A DNA stretch of 64,000 nt from Pseudalkalibacillus salsuginis (lineage in GTDB: Bacteria > Bacillota > Bacilli > Bacillales > Fictibacillaceae). The notes under the pieces are model-generated. The model made no database searches. It had not been told where the DNA came from and worked only from the letters and a program-made list of their open reading frames with translations. Positions 8,176-17,507 of this stretch are shown here, one piece after another. The stretch lies in assembly GCF_021646685.1 (NCBI RefSeq), contig NZ_JAKJHW010000002.1, positions 248,001-312,000 of the forward strand, in the 5' to 3' direction. Position numbers and translations under genes: made by a program. Position 1 is the first letter of the stretch; each line of letters opens with the position of its first letter.

Positions 8176-9384
8176 TTATCCAACATAACGTCGTTTCTCT
8201 TGTTCAGCAATGATCCTTTTCTCTTCTTGAACTCCGCTCCTACTATAGATGGTCAGGAATACAAGAGCTAGATGAACCGCGATTGCTACACTAGCATAGA
8301 GGAATGGATGCTGTAACGTGTAATTTTCCACTAAAAATGTAGCAGCCAACGGCGCAAGCAATAGCCCCATATTTTGAAAGGCTGACATAATCCCATATTG
8401 ATAATGGACATTGCCGCCGCGCTGGAACAGGACGATTTCCAAGCTGGCTTGGCAGATTGCCAGTGCCAGCCCGAACAGGCACCTGAACACCACGAATAAC
8501 GGCATACTGGTGACGACCCCTTGGAACAGGAGACTGGCTCCTAGGATCATACCTGCTATTTTATACAAGGACGGGATCTTATCGGGTCGGCATTTTACGA
8601 TCATCGGTGCAGCCGCCACCGCCATGATACTCGGCATAAGGAACAGCAAACTGCTTGAAAACACGGATGTATGAAGCTCCCGTTCCGAAAACAGTGTGAA
8701 AAATGGCCGTACTAGCGTGACTGAGAAATGCAGCGTGAAAATGATCAATGCCATTTTCATAAGGAAGCCAAAGCCAACAACCCGTTTTCCGAGCACTTCT
8801 GGCTCTTTAGCAACCTCAGCATAAGCCCTCATCCTCTTAAAAACGAGAAAGCAAACGATCGCTTGGAGGGCATCCAATGCTGCCGCCCACCAGAAGACGA
8901 TGAGCGGATCCTCCAATTGGATCACCCACCCGCTCGCTAAGGTTGCAACAATCACGGATGACTGGAATACAGCATGATAGAGCCCGGTCACACGCTTTTT
9001 CGCTTTTCCAGCCTGTTGGATCAGAATCGTGTACAGTAAGATGTAACTGCTTTTAAAAAACAACAGGCAGATCGAAAAAATGAGGAATTGCTGTTCTGTC
9101 TGTGATACCGCCATAAGAACACAAGCAAAAGCAGTGCCAACCTGCCCGATCAGCAGCAATTTTCTGGCATCAAACCGTTTTGCGAGCAGCCCCCAGATCG
9201 GCGAGATCAGCACCACGGTCAGACGGCATAAAAAAACATACATGCCTGTGAAGCTCAAATCCTCAATCCCGAACACTTTTTCAAAGAATTGCGGATAGAA
9301 TGGCGATAACAACACCTCTGTCCCGACAAACAGGAAGATACAACCGAACAGGATAAAGTTGTTTAAACGTTGGCTGGCATACAT
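8176..9384 (-). CDS. MFS transporter in siderophore operon, probable exporter
   Basis: A 402-aa, 12-helix major facilitator protein with the loop motif GLLAKRFDARKL (motif A-like) between helices 2 and 3. It overlaps both neighbouring siderophore genes (22 bp with the hydroxylase upstream), so expression is coupled. In related NIS operons an MFS protein at this position exports the finished siderophore; a RhtX-like import permease is the alternative. No binding-protein-dependent importer is present in the window. Confidence 0.82.
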   Translation of the reverse strand: MYASQRLNNFILFGCIFLFVGTEVLLSPFYPQFFEKVFGIEDLSFTGMYVFLCRLTVVLISPIWGLLAKRFDARKLLLIGQVGTAFACVLMAVSQTEQQFLIFSICLLFFKSSYILLYTILIQQAGKAKKRVTGLYHAVFQSSVIVATLASGWVIQLEDPLIVFWWAAALDALQAIVCFLVFKRMRAYAEVAKEPEVLGKRVVGFGFLMKMALIIFTLHFSVTLVRPFFTLFSERELHTSVFSSSLLFLMPSIMAVAAAPMIVKCRPDKIPSLYKIAGMILGASLLFQGVVTSMPLFVVFRCLFGLALAICQASLEIVLFQRGGNVHYQYGIMSAFQNMGLLLAPLAATFLVENYTLQHPFLYASVAIAVHLALVFLTIYSRSGVQEEKRIIAEQEKRRYVG

Positions 9385-10706
9385 GACGCTTCCATTCCGA
9401 ATGTCTGGAATACATTTTTCTTCCTTACTGGATATACTTCACGTCCAACCAGGGAATTGATGATGACTGCATTGCGATGGGCTCCTAATCCGAGATCCGG
9501 TGCGCCTACGCCATGTGTATGGAGTTCGCCGTTCTGGATGAAGATTTTGTTGCCCATCGGTTGGTTCATTTTCAATTCGTAATTTTGTCGGATCTGATAT
9601 CGGCCATGCTCGTCCCAGTCAATCAGATGGTCTATCCCTTCTAAAAATCCTGGCACTGTAGGTTGATAACCAGTTCCAAGTATGACGACATCTGATTTTT
9701 TTACAAATGTTTGTTCCGTAAGCCTGTGGATGAATTCCAACTCCCAATTGTCACCGGTCCGCTTAAGGTCCGAGGCTTCCGTCATCGCCTGCAACCCGAT
9801 GTCAGGCTTCCCATCACCTACAGTACGCTCATAGAGCAGATCATAGATTTCCGCAATCGTATCTGTGCTGATTCCTTTATAGAGAAGATCCTGTTCCTGT
9901 ATCAGCTTGTCCTTTTTAAATTGCGGCAGCTGGTAGAAGAAATCAGTATAGTCCGGTGAGAAATATTCAAGCCCAAGCTTGGAATACTCCATCGGGAAGA
10001 ACCCTTTTGAACGGGTATACCAATCTAATGAATATCCTTTTTGTTCTTGTTCTTTTGCAAGATCATAAAATACCTCCGCAGCACTCTGGCCTGAACCGAT
10101 CACCGTAATCGATCCGGCTTCGAGGCATCGTTTCCTATTGTTCAGGAACTGGGACGAATGGAAGACCGTTTCCCCGATATGCTCCTTTATGAAGGATGGA
10201 ACGGACGGTGATGTGCCGATCCCAATCAACAGGTGACGCGCCTGATAAGTTTCAATCGAACGGTCTCTCCTGTTCAAGACGTCCACCTCGTATATCTGCT
10301 CCCCATTTTCTACAAGCGCCTGAACATTTTCAACTGACCTTCCGAACCGGCAAGTACCTAGTTGATCAGACACCCACTTACAATAATGGTTGTACTCTTT
10401 CCTTGGAATATGGAACTTTTCCAGGAAATAAAAGTGGTATATGCGATCATGCTCCTGCAGATAATGGAGAAAGCTGTACTTGCTCCGGACATCCGCCATG
10501 CTTACCAGATCTGCAAAGAATGGGACCTGGAGAGTCGTCCCATCCAGCAGCATCCCTGGGTGCCAATCGAATTCATCTTTCCGTTCAAAAAACAACGCAT
10601 CGATCTCCGGAACCTCTTCTAACAGCGCAGCCATTCCTAAATTGAACGGCCCGATCCCAATTCCAATGACATCATGTATTCGCTTGGATTCTTCTTTTAC
10701 CGTCAT
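9363..10706 (-). CDS. N-hydroxylating monooxygenase (IucD/RhbE/SidA family)
   Basis: About 447 aa. An N-terminal FAD site GIGIGPFNLG (residues 14-23), an NADPH site VIGSGQSAAEVF in the middle, and the family motif ILGTGYQPTVP near the C-terminus identify a flavin- and NADPH-dependent N-hydroxylase. In this operon the expected substrate is 1,3-diaminopropane (RhbE-like) rather than lysine, because the operon also carries diaminobutyrate aminotransferase and decarboxylase. The ATG at 10706 has AAAGGAGA seven bases upstream, which is better than the upstream in-frame starts. Confidence 0.88.
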   Translation of the reverse strand: MTVKEESKRIHDVIGIGIGPFNLGMAALLEEVPEIDALFFERKDEFDWHPGMLLDGTTLQVPFFADLVSMADVRSKYSFLHYLQEHDRIYHFYFLEKFHIPRKEYNHYCKWVSDQLGTCRFGRSVENVQALVENGEQIYEVDVLNRRDRSIETYQARHLLIGIGTSPSVPSFIKEHIGETVFHSSQFLNNRKRCLEAGSITVIGSGQSAAEVFYDLAKEQEQKGYSLDWYTRSKGFFPMEYSKLGLEYFSPDYTDFFYQLPQFKKDKLIQEQDLLYKGISTDTIAEIYDLLYERTVGDGKPDIGLQAMTEASDLKRTGDNWELEFIHRLTEQTFVKKSDVVILGTGYQPTVPGFLEGIDHLIDWDEHGRYQIRQNYELKMNQPMGNKIFIQNGELHTHGVGAPDLGLGAHRNAVIINSLVGREVYPVRKKNVFQTFGMEASCMPANV

Positions 10707-11265
10707 GTTTCCGTCTCCTTTCAAACACGTCCCGATGACAAAACATCAATAATCCTGTTTTATCAGGAAGTTCAATCGGTTTTACCCGTTCGAAACCACA
10801 TTGTTCAAACACATGGATCATTTTTTCATTCCGGATATCAGGCTCTGCGATGATCTTCGTCGTCTCATGTACTTGGAACTGAAAACCGACCATCGATTCA
10901 AGCATTGGCAATGAATAACCTTTCCCAAGATAAGCAGTATCTCCGATAAGTAAGTGGATTCCTCGATCGGATCTGTCGGCTTCATAACACTTTTCGACGA
11001 CATCCCCGTTGACCCAATAGGACTCCCAGTAACTCATCGGAACCCCTTCCAGACTTCCCAACCAGAGCGTCTGATGCGCATCAGCCAATGCTTTCTGTAA
11101 GTGCTTGGAGAACTTTTCAATCGGATAGTCAAGCTGCCAGAACGGTATGACGTGTGGTTCATTCATCCATTTGTGAATGCGTTCAACATCCCGTTCATAA
11201 TCGACCTTTTCAAAAGAAATTTCTTTTTCGATCCTTGAATCGTAAAAGTTGTAGCTACTTCTCAT
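10672..11265 (-). CDS. GNAT N-acetyltransferase for siderophore hydroxamate (IucB/RhbD-like)
   Basis: A 197-aa acetyltransferase of the siderophore GNAT type: an N-terminal WMNEPHVIPFWQLDYP-type motif, then the acetyl-CoA region DTAYLGKGYSLPML and a C-terminal EPDIRNEKMIHVFEQCGFE segment typical of IucB/RhbD proteins. It would acetylate N-hydroxy-diaminopropane to the hydroxamate. The ATG at 11265 follows AGGAGG by 12 bases; a TTG at 11277 is directly at the ribosome binding site and unlikely. Its 3' end overlaps the hydroxylase gene by 35 bp. Confidence 0.87.
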   Translation of the reverse strand: MRSSYNFYDSRIEKEISFEKVDYERDVERIHKWMNEPHVIPFWQLDYPIEKFSKHLQKALADAHQTLWLGSLEGVPMSYWESYWVNGDVVEKCYEADRSDRGIHLLIGDTAYLGKGYSLPMLESMVGFQFQVHETTKIIAEPDIRNEKMIHVFEQCGFERVKPIELPDKTGLLMFCHRDVFERRRKHDGKRRIQANT

Positions 11266-13021
11266 AAGCAAGTTCAACCTCCTGCGTGATCGGATTGCCG
11301 ATCATCGTATAGACGGATTGCGTTTCAAGGGATCCGGCAAGCTCATCCATGTCATGGAAACGCGTCAACAGATTCGCTTTGCAAGGCAAGACTGGTACAT
11401 TGATCAGGCTGTCGATGAAACGAACAGCAATTCCTTTCTCCAGATGTTCTTCAAGGCGTGATCTTAAGACCTGCAAAAGCTTTTCCTCGGCTATCAAGCC
11501 ACTTACACCGAATCCGTTGATGAGCCCGAACAGGTGATTGATGAAGAAGTAGTAGCGTAGCCGTTCTTCTGCTACCTCATCTGAACAGATCGTATTGCTT
11601 TTCCGATTCAGATCAGGAAGCAACGCGACTAACAAATCGGCCTTCGGTTCACTGTAGTAATAACCTTGATTGTCACGATAATAGAAAGTCCCAGGATAAC
11701 CGTCGTCCAATTGGAGTACCGAGTTCTGCTGATGGGCTTCCAGTGCGATTCCATAGGTTTCATAGAGCCAGAGAATCGGATCCAAGGAAATGGATAGATA
11801 ACGATTGAACCAATCCACACTCACTTCTTCGGTACTCCGACCTTCCCGGCTCGCGATCTCCTCGACGATCGCTAGGATCCTCATCTTGCCACCATAGGCA
11901 TGGTCCTGGCATAATCCCGCGATCAAACTCGTATTGCGGCCATTTTCATAGAATGGATTTTCCCTGATGATGACTTCAAATCCAGTGGAATCCCCTTCAA
12001 GATCCAAATTCAAGTATGCTGGGTCTTCAATGATACGGAAACGCTCGAATCGTTCCTGTAAATCCTGCCCTACATTTTTACCGAGCAGTCTCGAAACTTC
12101 CACACCTCGGTCAAGCTCTTTCTTTTGGCTGACACGCAGTGAGTTCGTGATTTTGATTGGGACAGAAAATTTGAACATGTATTTCGATCTTTTGCTGTAA
12201 ACAGTCCGGAAAGAGGATGTAGCCGTAAACTTCTTCCCTAATGGACCGATATATTCGAGCATTCCTCTTTTCATCAAGGATTGCACATCTTTTCGCTCAA
12301 TCAGCTGCTTGGCCTGTAACGGATGAGTCGGGATGAAGATATTTCCTTCCTCTAGCTCAGCCGATTCCTTCAATTCACGGCTTACGATGGATGCGGCACT
12401 TTCCTCCAAACTTGAATCCTGTATGACAATCGACGGATCCGCCTTGAAGTAATGCAATTGGAATTCACCCTTAAGCTCAGGGGAATACAGATGCTCTTCT
12501 TCCTCTGAGATCCCCTGCTTGCTTTTCGATGTAGGATGCAGCAAATGTCCGAATAACAACGACTGCTCTGAATCAATATAGCTGAAGTTCACATCAGACA
12601 ACTGCTCTGAGTCCTCTGCACGTTCTTGAATATATTTTGTGACATTGCGGCAGCTTAGAATGACCCTCAGCATGAATTCATCTTCGGCATCTTCCCGGTT
12701 CTGCTCGATCAACAACTCTTTTGTCAACAATGAAACGAGTGTGATGTAATCGATGCTTCTTAGTCTCTGACTGCCTACATGGCGGTAATAGATCGGAAAC
12801 GCGAATAGGTGGCGGCCTGTAGGCGACCAGTAATTAACCGGCATGATCAATTCCACTCCTTGATGCTGGAGGTAACATTTGATGATACGCTCTGCTTTTT
12901 TATCAATTGTTTGGAGAATCGTCTGATCAGCAACCCTTTCATAATTTCCGGTCTCTCTCAGATAGCAATTCAGAAAACTCTGCATTGTGGCTTGTTCAGC
13001 AATGGTTTTATACTTTTTCAA
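11255..13021 (-). CDS. IucA/IucC-family NIS siderophore synthetase (RhbC-like)
   Basis: About 588 aa, the second NIS synthetase of the operon. It carries the motifs FIPTHPLQAKQLI, a TSSFRTVY ATP-contact stretch, KFSVPIKITNSLR and the EAHQQNSVLQLDDG active-site region. By position it matches rhbC and would attach the first hydroxamate arm to citrate. The TTG start at 13021 overlaps the decarboxylase stop and has GGGGGA eight bases upstream; an ATG at 13036 has no ribosome binding site. Confidence 0.87.
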   Translation of the reverse strand: MKKYKTIAEQATMQSFLNCYLRETGNYERVADQTILQTIDKKAERIIKCYLQHQGVELIMPVNYWSPTGRHLFAFPIYYRHVGSQRLRSIDYITLVSLLTKELLIEQNREDAEDEFMLRVILSCRNVTKYIQERAEDSEQLSDVNFSYIDSEQSLLFGHLLHPTSKSKQGISEEEEHLYSPELKGEFQLHYFKADPSIVIQDSSLEESAASIVSRELKESAELEEGNIFIPTHPLQAKQLIERKDVQSLMKRGMLEYIGPLGKKFTATSSFRTVYSKRSKYMFKFSVPIKITNSLRVSQKKELDRGVEVSRLLGKNVGQDLQERFERFRIIEDPAYLNLDLEGDSTGFEVIIRENPFYENGRNTSLIAGLCQDHAYGGKMRILAIVEEIASREGRSTEEVSVDWFNRYLSISLDPILWLYETYGIALEAHQQNSVLQLDDGYPGTFYYRDNQGYYYSEPKADLLVALLPDLNRKSNTICSDEVAEERLRYYFFINHLFGLINGFGVSGLIAEEKLLQVLRSRLEEHLEKGIAVRFIDSLINVPVLPCKANLLTRFHDMDELAGSLETQSVYTMIGNPITQEVELAYEK

Positions 13022-14559
13022 TGGTTCATCCCCCATTCGGTTGAGTACGTTTGTCCATATTGTTCAATCATCGTAAGAATTTCCTTGATATCGTCCAATG
13101 TAGTCCGAGGATTCAACAAGGTGAATTTCAAATAGGTCTCTCCCTCAACAGAGGTTTTCGCCATGATTGCCCCACCGCTCTCGAGCAGCATCTGTTGAAT
13201 TTTTTTATTGAGCAAATTCAAGTCAAGTCCTTCACCAGCGATTGGATCATATCGGAATACGACGGCGTTCAAGGCTGGATTCCGGTTGATGATCCTGAAA
13301 CCAGGGCGTCGATGGATCTCATCTGCTGTTTCCCTGGCAAGATTGAACGTATAATCGATCATGTCACCGAATGTTTTGGTTCCAATCATCCGTAAGGACA
13401 TCATCAGCTTCAACGCATCGAATCGTCTCGTCGTCTGTGTTGATTTCGTTACAAGATGAAGCATGCCATCCTCCTCGTCATCATTAGGATTCAAATAATC
13501 GGCATAGTGCTGTATATACCTGAATGATCGTTTATCTTTGACAAGGAAAGCCCCGCAGCTGATCGGTTGATAGAAAAGCTTGTGAAAATCGACGGTGATC
13601 GAATCAGCTTGCTCAATCCCAGCCAGCTTTTGATAATGGCTGTGGCTAAGGATGAGTGCACCGCCATAGGCAGCATCCACGTGGAACCAGAGACCATATT
13701 GCTCAGCAACCTGTCCAATTTCTTTCATCGGATCGATACTGCCGAAGTCAGTCGTCCCGCACGTAGCAACGAGTGCAAAAGGCAATAGTCCGTTATCTTC
13801 AAGAGATCCCAATTTTTCTTCAAGGTCGTCCATACACATTTGATGGTAATCATCCGTTTTGATGACTACAACTGCATTTTCCCCTAGACCAAGCTGTGAG
13901 GCTGACTTTTTCACAGTAAAATGAGCGTGCTCCGAGCAAAGGATTCTCAATCGATTAGCCTGTTCCGGGAGTCCTTCCTTTTGGACATGATGACCCCATC
14001 GCTTCCAGCAATAATCGTCCCTGGCGAGCAATAATCCCATATAATTCGATTGTGTACCCCCGCTCGTAAAAGTGCCATCACCTACTTCCCCAAACCCGAA
14101 CTTCGGAAGCAGCCAGCGAATCAGCTCATGTTCCAAATATGTGGCGGCTGTACTTTGATCCCAGGAATCCATGGATTGATTGAACGCACTGATGATCATT
14201 TCAGCTGCCAAGCCTGGCAGCAAAGGCGGACAGTGCAAGTGAGCAATACTTTTAGGATTGCTGATGTTGATATTGCTTTTTAAAAGAGGTTCCTGTATAT
14301 CCTCCAACAGTTCATACAAAGATTCTCCATTTTCCTTTACAAGTTCCAGCCTTTGTATTTCATGCCTGATGTCTTCGGGCGCTTTTCCGACGTAAGGTTT
14401 TGATTGATCGGAAAACGCCTCGATCAACTTCTCGCTCACCAGCTGGACTGCATGGCTGTATGCTGCAGCCCCCTCTGCTCCACCATGCAAAAAGAAGGGA
14501 TCGAAAGTTTTCTTTTCCTCATTTTGAATCGACGATGGTTTCAATACTTTTGTAATCAT
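13018..14559 (-). CDS. PLP-dependent L-2,4-diaminobutyrate decarboxylase (RhbB-like)
   Basis: About 513 aa, group II decarboxylase. The PLP lysine is in TVDFHKLFYQP (about residue 327), preceded by HVDAAYGGA and the phosphate-binding TSGGTQSN. It would convert L-2,4-diaminobutyrate to 1,3-diaminopropane, the amine backbone of schizokinen and rhizobactin 1021. The ATG at 14559 lies four bases after the aminotransferase stop, so translation is coupled. Glutamate or aromatic amino acid decarboxylases are the nearest alternatives, but the operon argues for diaminobutyrate. Confidence 0.88.
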   Translation of the reverse strand: MITKVLKPSSIQNEEKKTFDPFFLHGGAEGAAAYSHAVQLVSEKLIEAFSDQSKPYVGKAPEDIRHEIQRLELVKENGESLYELLEDIQEPLLKSNINISNPKSIAHLHCPPLLPGLAAEMIISAFNQSMDSWDQSTAATYLEHELIRWLLPKFGFGEVGDGTFTSGGTQSNYMGLLLARDDYCWKRWGHHVQKEGLPEQANRLRILCSEHAHFTVKKSASQLGLGENAVVVIKTDDYHQMCMDDLEEKLGSLEDNGLLPFALVATCGTTDFGSIDPMKEIGQVAEQYGLWFHVDAAYGGALILSHSHYQKLAGIEQADSITVDFHKLFYQPISCGAFLVKDKRSFRYIQHYADYLNPNDDEEDGMLHLVTKSTQTTRRFDALKLMMSLRMIGTKTFGDMIDYTFNLARETADEIHRRPGFRIINRNPALNAVVFRYDPIAGEGLDLNLLNKKIQQMLLESGGAIMAKTSVEGETYLKFTLLNPRTTLDDIKEILTMIEQYGQTYSTEWGMNH

Positions 14560-14563
14560 CGGA

Positions 14564-15916
14564 TCACCGTTCCCCAAGAACAGCGGTCACTGCATTTTTG
14601 AAAATCGAGGCTACTTCGTCAACTTGCTGTTCTGTAATGATCAGAGGAGGTAGTACCCGCACGACACAACCATGCCGACCACCGACCTCGAGAATGAGAC
14701 CACGGTTGAAGCATTCACGTTGGACCTGGCTTGCCAGCCCCGGATTGGCAGGGTGGCTTCCATTCGATGCCTGGGCTTTAGAAATATCAACCATTTCTAC
14801 TCCTATCATCAAACCGCGTCCCCTCACATCACCGATTTCCGGGTACTTTTCCTGTAATTCCTTAAGCAAGACCTGGAACTTGTCCCCCATTCGATCCGCA
14901 TGTTCAGTAAGATTCTTATCTTTGATGTGCCGGAGGGTAGCCGTACCGGTGGCCATTGCCATCTGGTTCCCTCTGAATGTTCCGATATGTGCGCCCGGTT
15001 CCCATTGATCAAGATCTTTATCATAAATCACGACCGATAATGGCAAGCTGCCCCCGATCGCTTTTGAGAGGACGATGACATCAGGTAAAATCCCGGCATG
15101 TTCGAAAGCAAAGAACTTACCTGTCCGTCCGATACCGGTTTGGATCTCATCAATGATCAACGGAATACCCCGTTCTTTCGTTATACGTCTCATTTCCTGA
15201 AGCCATCCTAAAGGGGCAGGAACCGATCCGCCTTCCCCTTGGACGACTTCCAGGATCATCGCTGCAGGGGGCAGGATACCGCTCTCAGGATCATCCAGGA
15301 GGTTCTCGATATATCGGCTGCTGATCTTATGGCCTTCTTCCCCTTTTATTCCAAATGGACAACGATACTCGTATGGATAAGGCAGAAAGTGTACATTTGG
15401 TATTAAACCTTGAACTCGTTCTTTCGGTCCAAGGTTACCGCTGATCGCCATCGTACCGTGCGTCGAACCATGATATCCACCCTGGAAGGTAAGGATAGAG
15501 CTTTTTCCAGTCGCAGTTTTCACAAGCTTCAATGCAGCTTCAATCGCATCTCCGCCTGTTGGACCGCAAAATTGGATCTTCGCCCGGTCTCTCAATTGGT
15601 CTGGAAGTGAGGAGAACATTTCACTCACGAACTCTTCTTTTACGGGAGTAGTGAGGTCTAAAGTATGTAAGGGTCGTTTATCCTGAATAATCTGTTCCAT
15701 CGCTTTGATTACGACGGGATGGTTGTGCCCGAGGGCGAGTGTTCCTGCCCCTGCAAGGCAATCATAGTAGCGCTTCCCCTCAACATCAGTAACGAATATT
15801 CCCTCTGCTTCTTCAATGGCGATCGGTATCCTCCGAGGGTAGGATCTTGCGTTCGATTCGCGTCGTTCTTGTTGTGCTAATAAAGATTTATTTGATGTTT
15901 TCTCCATTACGATCAT
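14564..15916 (-). CDS. Diaminobutyrate-2-oxoglutarate aminotransferase (RhbA-like)
   Basis: A 450-aa class III aminotransferase. It shows GGYHGSTHGTMAISG, the PLP-contact IIDEIQTGIGRTG and the Schiff-base lysine in VLSKAIGGS (residue 285). It makes L-2,4-diaminobutyrate from aspartate semialdehyde and glutamate, the first committed step of the pathway, and is the first gene of the operon. The ATG at 15916 follows AGAAAGGAAG by six bases. Two Fur boxes lie 25-76 bp upstream. EctB is a close relative, but no ectoine genes are present. Confidence 0.9.
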   Translation of the reverse strand: MIVMEKTSNKSLLAQQERRESNARSYPRRIPIAIEEAEGIFVTDVEGKRYYDCLAGAGTLALGHNHPVVIKAMEQIIQDKRPLHTLDLTTPVKEEFVSEMFSSLPDQLRDRAKIQFCGPTGGDAIEAALKLVKTATGKSSILTFQGGYHGSTHGTMAISGNLGPKERVQGLIPNVHFLPYPYEYRCPFGIKGEEGHKISSRYIENLLDDPESGILPPAAMILEVVQGEGGSVPAPLGWLQEMRRITKERGIPLIIDEIQTGIGRTGKFFAFEHAGILPDVIVLSKAIGGSLPLSVVIYDKDLDQWEPGAHIGTFRGNQMAMATGTATLRHIKDKNLTEHADRMGDKFQVLLKELQEKYPEIGDVRGRGLMIGVEMVDISKAQASNGSHPANPGLASQVQRECFNRGLILEVGGRHGCVVRVLPPLIITEQQVDEVASIFKNAVTAVLGER

Positions 15917-15940
15917 CTGAATCTTCCTTTCTGGTTTTGT

Positions 15941-15955
15941 TGATAATGATTTTCA
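15941..15955. promoter_or_regulatory. Fur box 1 of the siderophore operon
   Basis: TGATAATGATTTTCA matches the Bacillus 7-1-7 Fur consensus (TGATAATnATTATCA) at 14 of 15 positions. It lies just before the operon's ribosome binding site. Confidence 0.85.
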
Positions 15956-15977
15956 TTCGCGATAACACTACACTAAT

Positions 15978-15992
15978 TGAAAATGATTATCA
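15978..15992. promoter_or_regulatory. Fur box 2 of the siderophore operon
   Basis: TGAAAATGATTATCA matches the 7-1-7 Fur consensus at 14 of 15 positions. On the minus strand a TTGACG -35 candidate (15994-15999) abuts it, so Fur binding would block RNA polymerase. No good -10 hexamer was found at 17 bp. Confidence 0.85.
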
Positions 15993-16094
15993 TCGTCAAT
16001 GATACTTGAGAACTATTCTCACTAAATTCGTTCATCAGGAGCTTGGTTTATTGATTCATAAGTTTTAATTAACAGATCAAAGAATAGATAATAT

Positions 16095-16126
16095 AAAAAA
16101 ACACTGCCCGTCAGGACAGTGTTTTT
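16095..16126 (-). terminator. Terminator of the ktr operon
   Basis: On the minus strand AAAACACTG / CAGTGTTTT with a ten-base loop and a T-run, 62 bases after the ktrB stop. Confidence 0.8.
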
Positions 16127-16187
16127 CACTTATCAATATTTAATTTGTGTATAAAAAACAACCAAGACTAAAGACCCATTCGACATA

Positions 16188-17504
16188 TTAACCTGCCAGA
16201 ACATCTCCTCTAGGGTATCTGATTTTTTCAGAACTTTGTTTTGCTAATGAGAAGGCTAATGTCAATGGCCCTAATTTGCCTATGAACATGATCAGAATGA
16301 TGATGACTTTTCCGATGGCTGTAAGCTCGCCTGTCACTCCCATTGATAATCCTACCGTTCCGAAAGCGGAAAACACTTCAAAAATAAGTGGAAGCATTGA
16401 AGTATGTCTTTCCGTGACGCTTAACACCAGGAGTGCTGTAAAAACAAACGCAAGACCTATCGTAGCAATCGCTAACGCCTTCAATAAAAGGTGTGGATCG
16501 ATCGTTCTCCGCAAGATGACGATTTCATATTTTCCTTTTAAGAAAGTGAAGACAGCGAAACAGATGATCAAGAAGGTCGTCAGCTTTATGCCCCCAGCAG
16601 TAGAAGCACTACCTCCTCCAACAAACATGAGAAGAAGGATTAGGATGATTGAAGAGTCTTCCATACTTCCGATGTCTAATGTATTGAATCCTGCCGTTCG
16701 TGGTGTGACAGCTTGGAAATAAGAAGCGAGAATCTTTTCACCTGATGATAACGGTCCAAGGGTTGCGGGATTATTATACTCGAAAATGAAAATGAACAAG
16801 AAAGCAATGACATTGATGACCAATGAACCGATAAGCATCAATTTCGTATGAAGACTTAAATTCCTGAATTCCTTCTCCGCCCACAAGTCGGACAAAACCG
16901 TGAATCCAATGCCCCCCGTAATAAACAAGAAGGTGATAATGATATTGATCACAGGATCTCCTACGTACCCCATCAGACTATCCGACCAGATCGAAAAACC
17001 AGCGTTGTTGAATGCAGAAATGGCATGAAACACGCTCGCATACAAACCTTGTCCAAAACCCATCTCAGGAGCCCATCTTATCGTCAGGAATATGACGGCA
17101 ATTGATTCGCTGATGATTGAGTAAATAAAAAGCCTTTTAACGAGAAGGATGACACCGCCGATTGTCGTCTGATTCAGTGCTTGCTGTACATACATTCGTT
17201 GTTTCATGCCGATTTTTTTCCCGATCATCATGAAGATCAAGATCGCAAAAGACATGATTCCAAGCCCACCAACTTGGATCAATAACATAATTACACATTC
17301 ACCGAATACAGTATATGCCGAACCAGTATCGACAGTAATCAGCCCTGTGACTGTCATTGCAGATGTCGAAGTAAACAAGGCATCCAACCAACTTATCGGC
17401 TCATTACTAGCAAAGGGTATTTTCAAAAGTAATGTTCCTAAAAAGATGAATACCATAAATACAACGACTAAAAATTGAGGTGGTGAGAGTTTGACGTTAC
17501 TCAT
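16188..17504 (-). CDS. ktrB: KtrB-type potassium channel subunit
   Basis: A 438-aa membrane protein of the Trk/Ktr/HKT superfamily. Four pore loops are visible with their filter glycines: AMTVTGL, AFNNAGFS, TPRTAGFNT and AFGTVGLSMG. With the cytoplasmic KtrA ring it takes up potassium, often coupled to sodium. It starts three bases after the ktrA stop with AAAGGA nine bases upstream, so the two are translated together. KtrD is the paralogous alternative, but the direct linkage to ktrA and the upstream c-di-AMP riboswitch fit ktrAB. Confidence 0.9.
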   Translation of the reverse strand: MSNVKLSPPQFLVVVFMVFIFLGTLLLKIPFASNEPISWLDALFTSTSAMTVTGLITVDTGSAYTVFGECVIMLLIQVGGLGIMSFAILIFMMIGKKIGMKQRMYVQQALNQTTIGGVILLVKRLFIYSIISESIAVIFLTIRWAPEMGFGQGLYASVFHAISAFNNAGFSIWSDSLMGYVGDPVINIIITFLFITGGIGFTVLSDLWAEKEFRNLSLHTKLMLIGSLVINVIAFLFIFIFEYNNPATLGPLSSGEKILASYFQAVTPRTAGFNTLDIGSMEDSSIILILLLMFVGGGSASTAGGIKLTTFLIICFAVFTFLKGKYEIVILRRTIDPHLLLKALAIATIGLAFVFTALLVLSVTERHTSMLPLIFEVFSAFGTVGLSMGVTGELTAIGKVIIILIMFIGKLGPLTLAFSLAKQSSEKIRYPRGDVLAG

Positions 17505-17507
17505 CCC

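Noticed and set aside
6345-15916. Aerobactin operon
   Set aside because: Diaminobutyrate aminotransferase and decarboxylase point to diaminopropane, not lysine, as the backbone.
14564-15916. Ectoine EctB
   Set aside because: No ectA or ectC; located in a siderophore operon.
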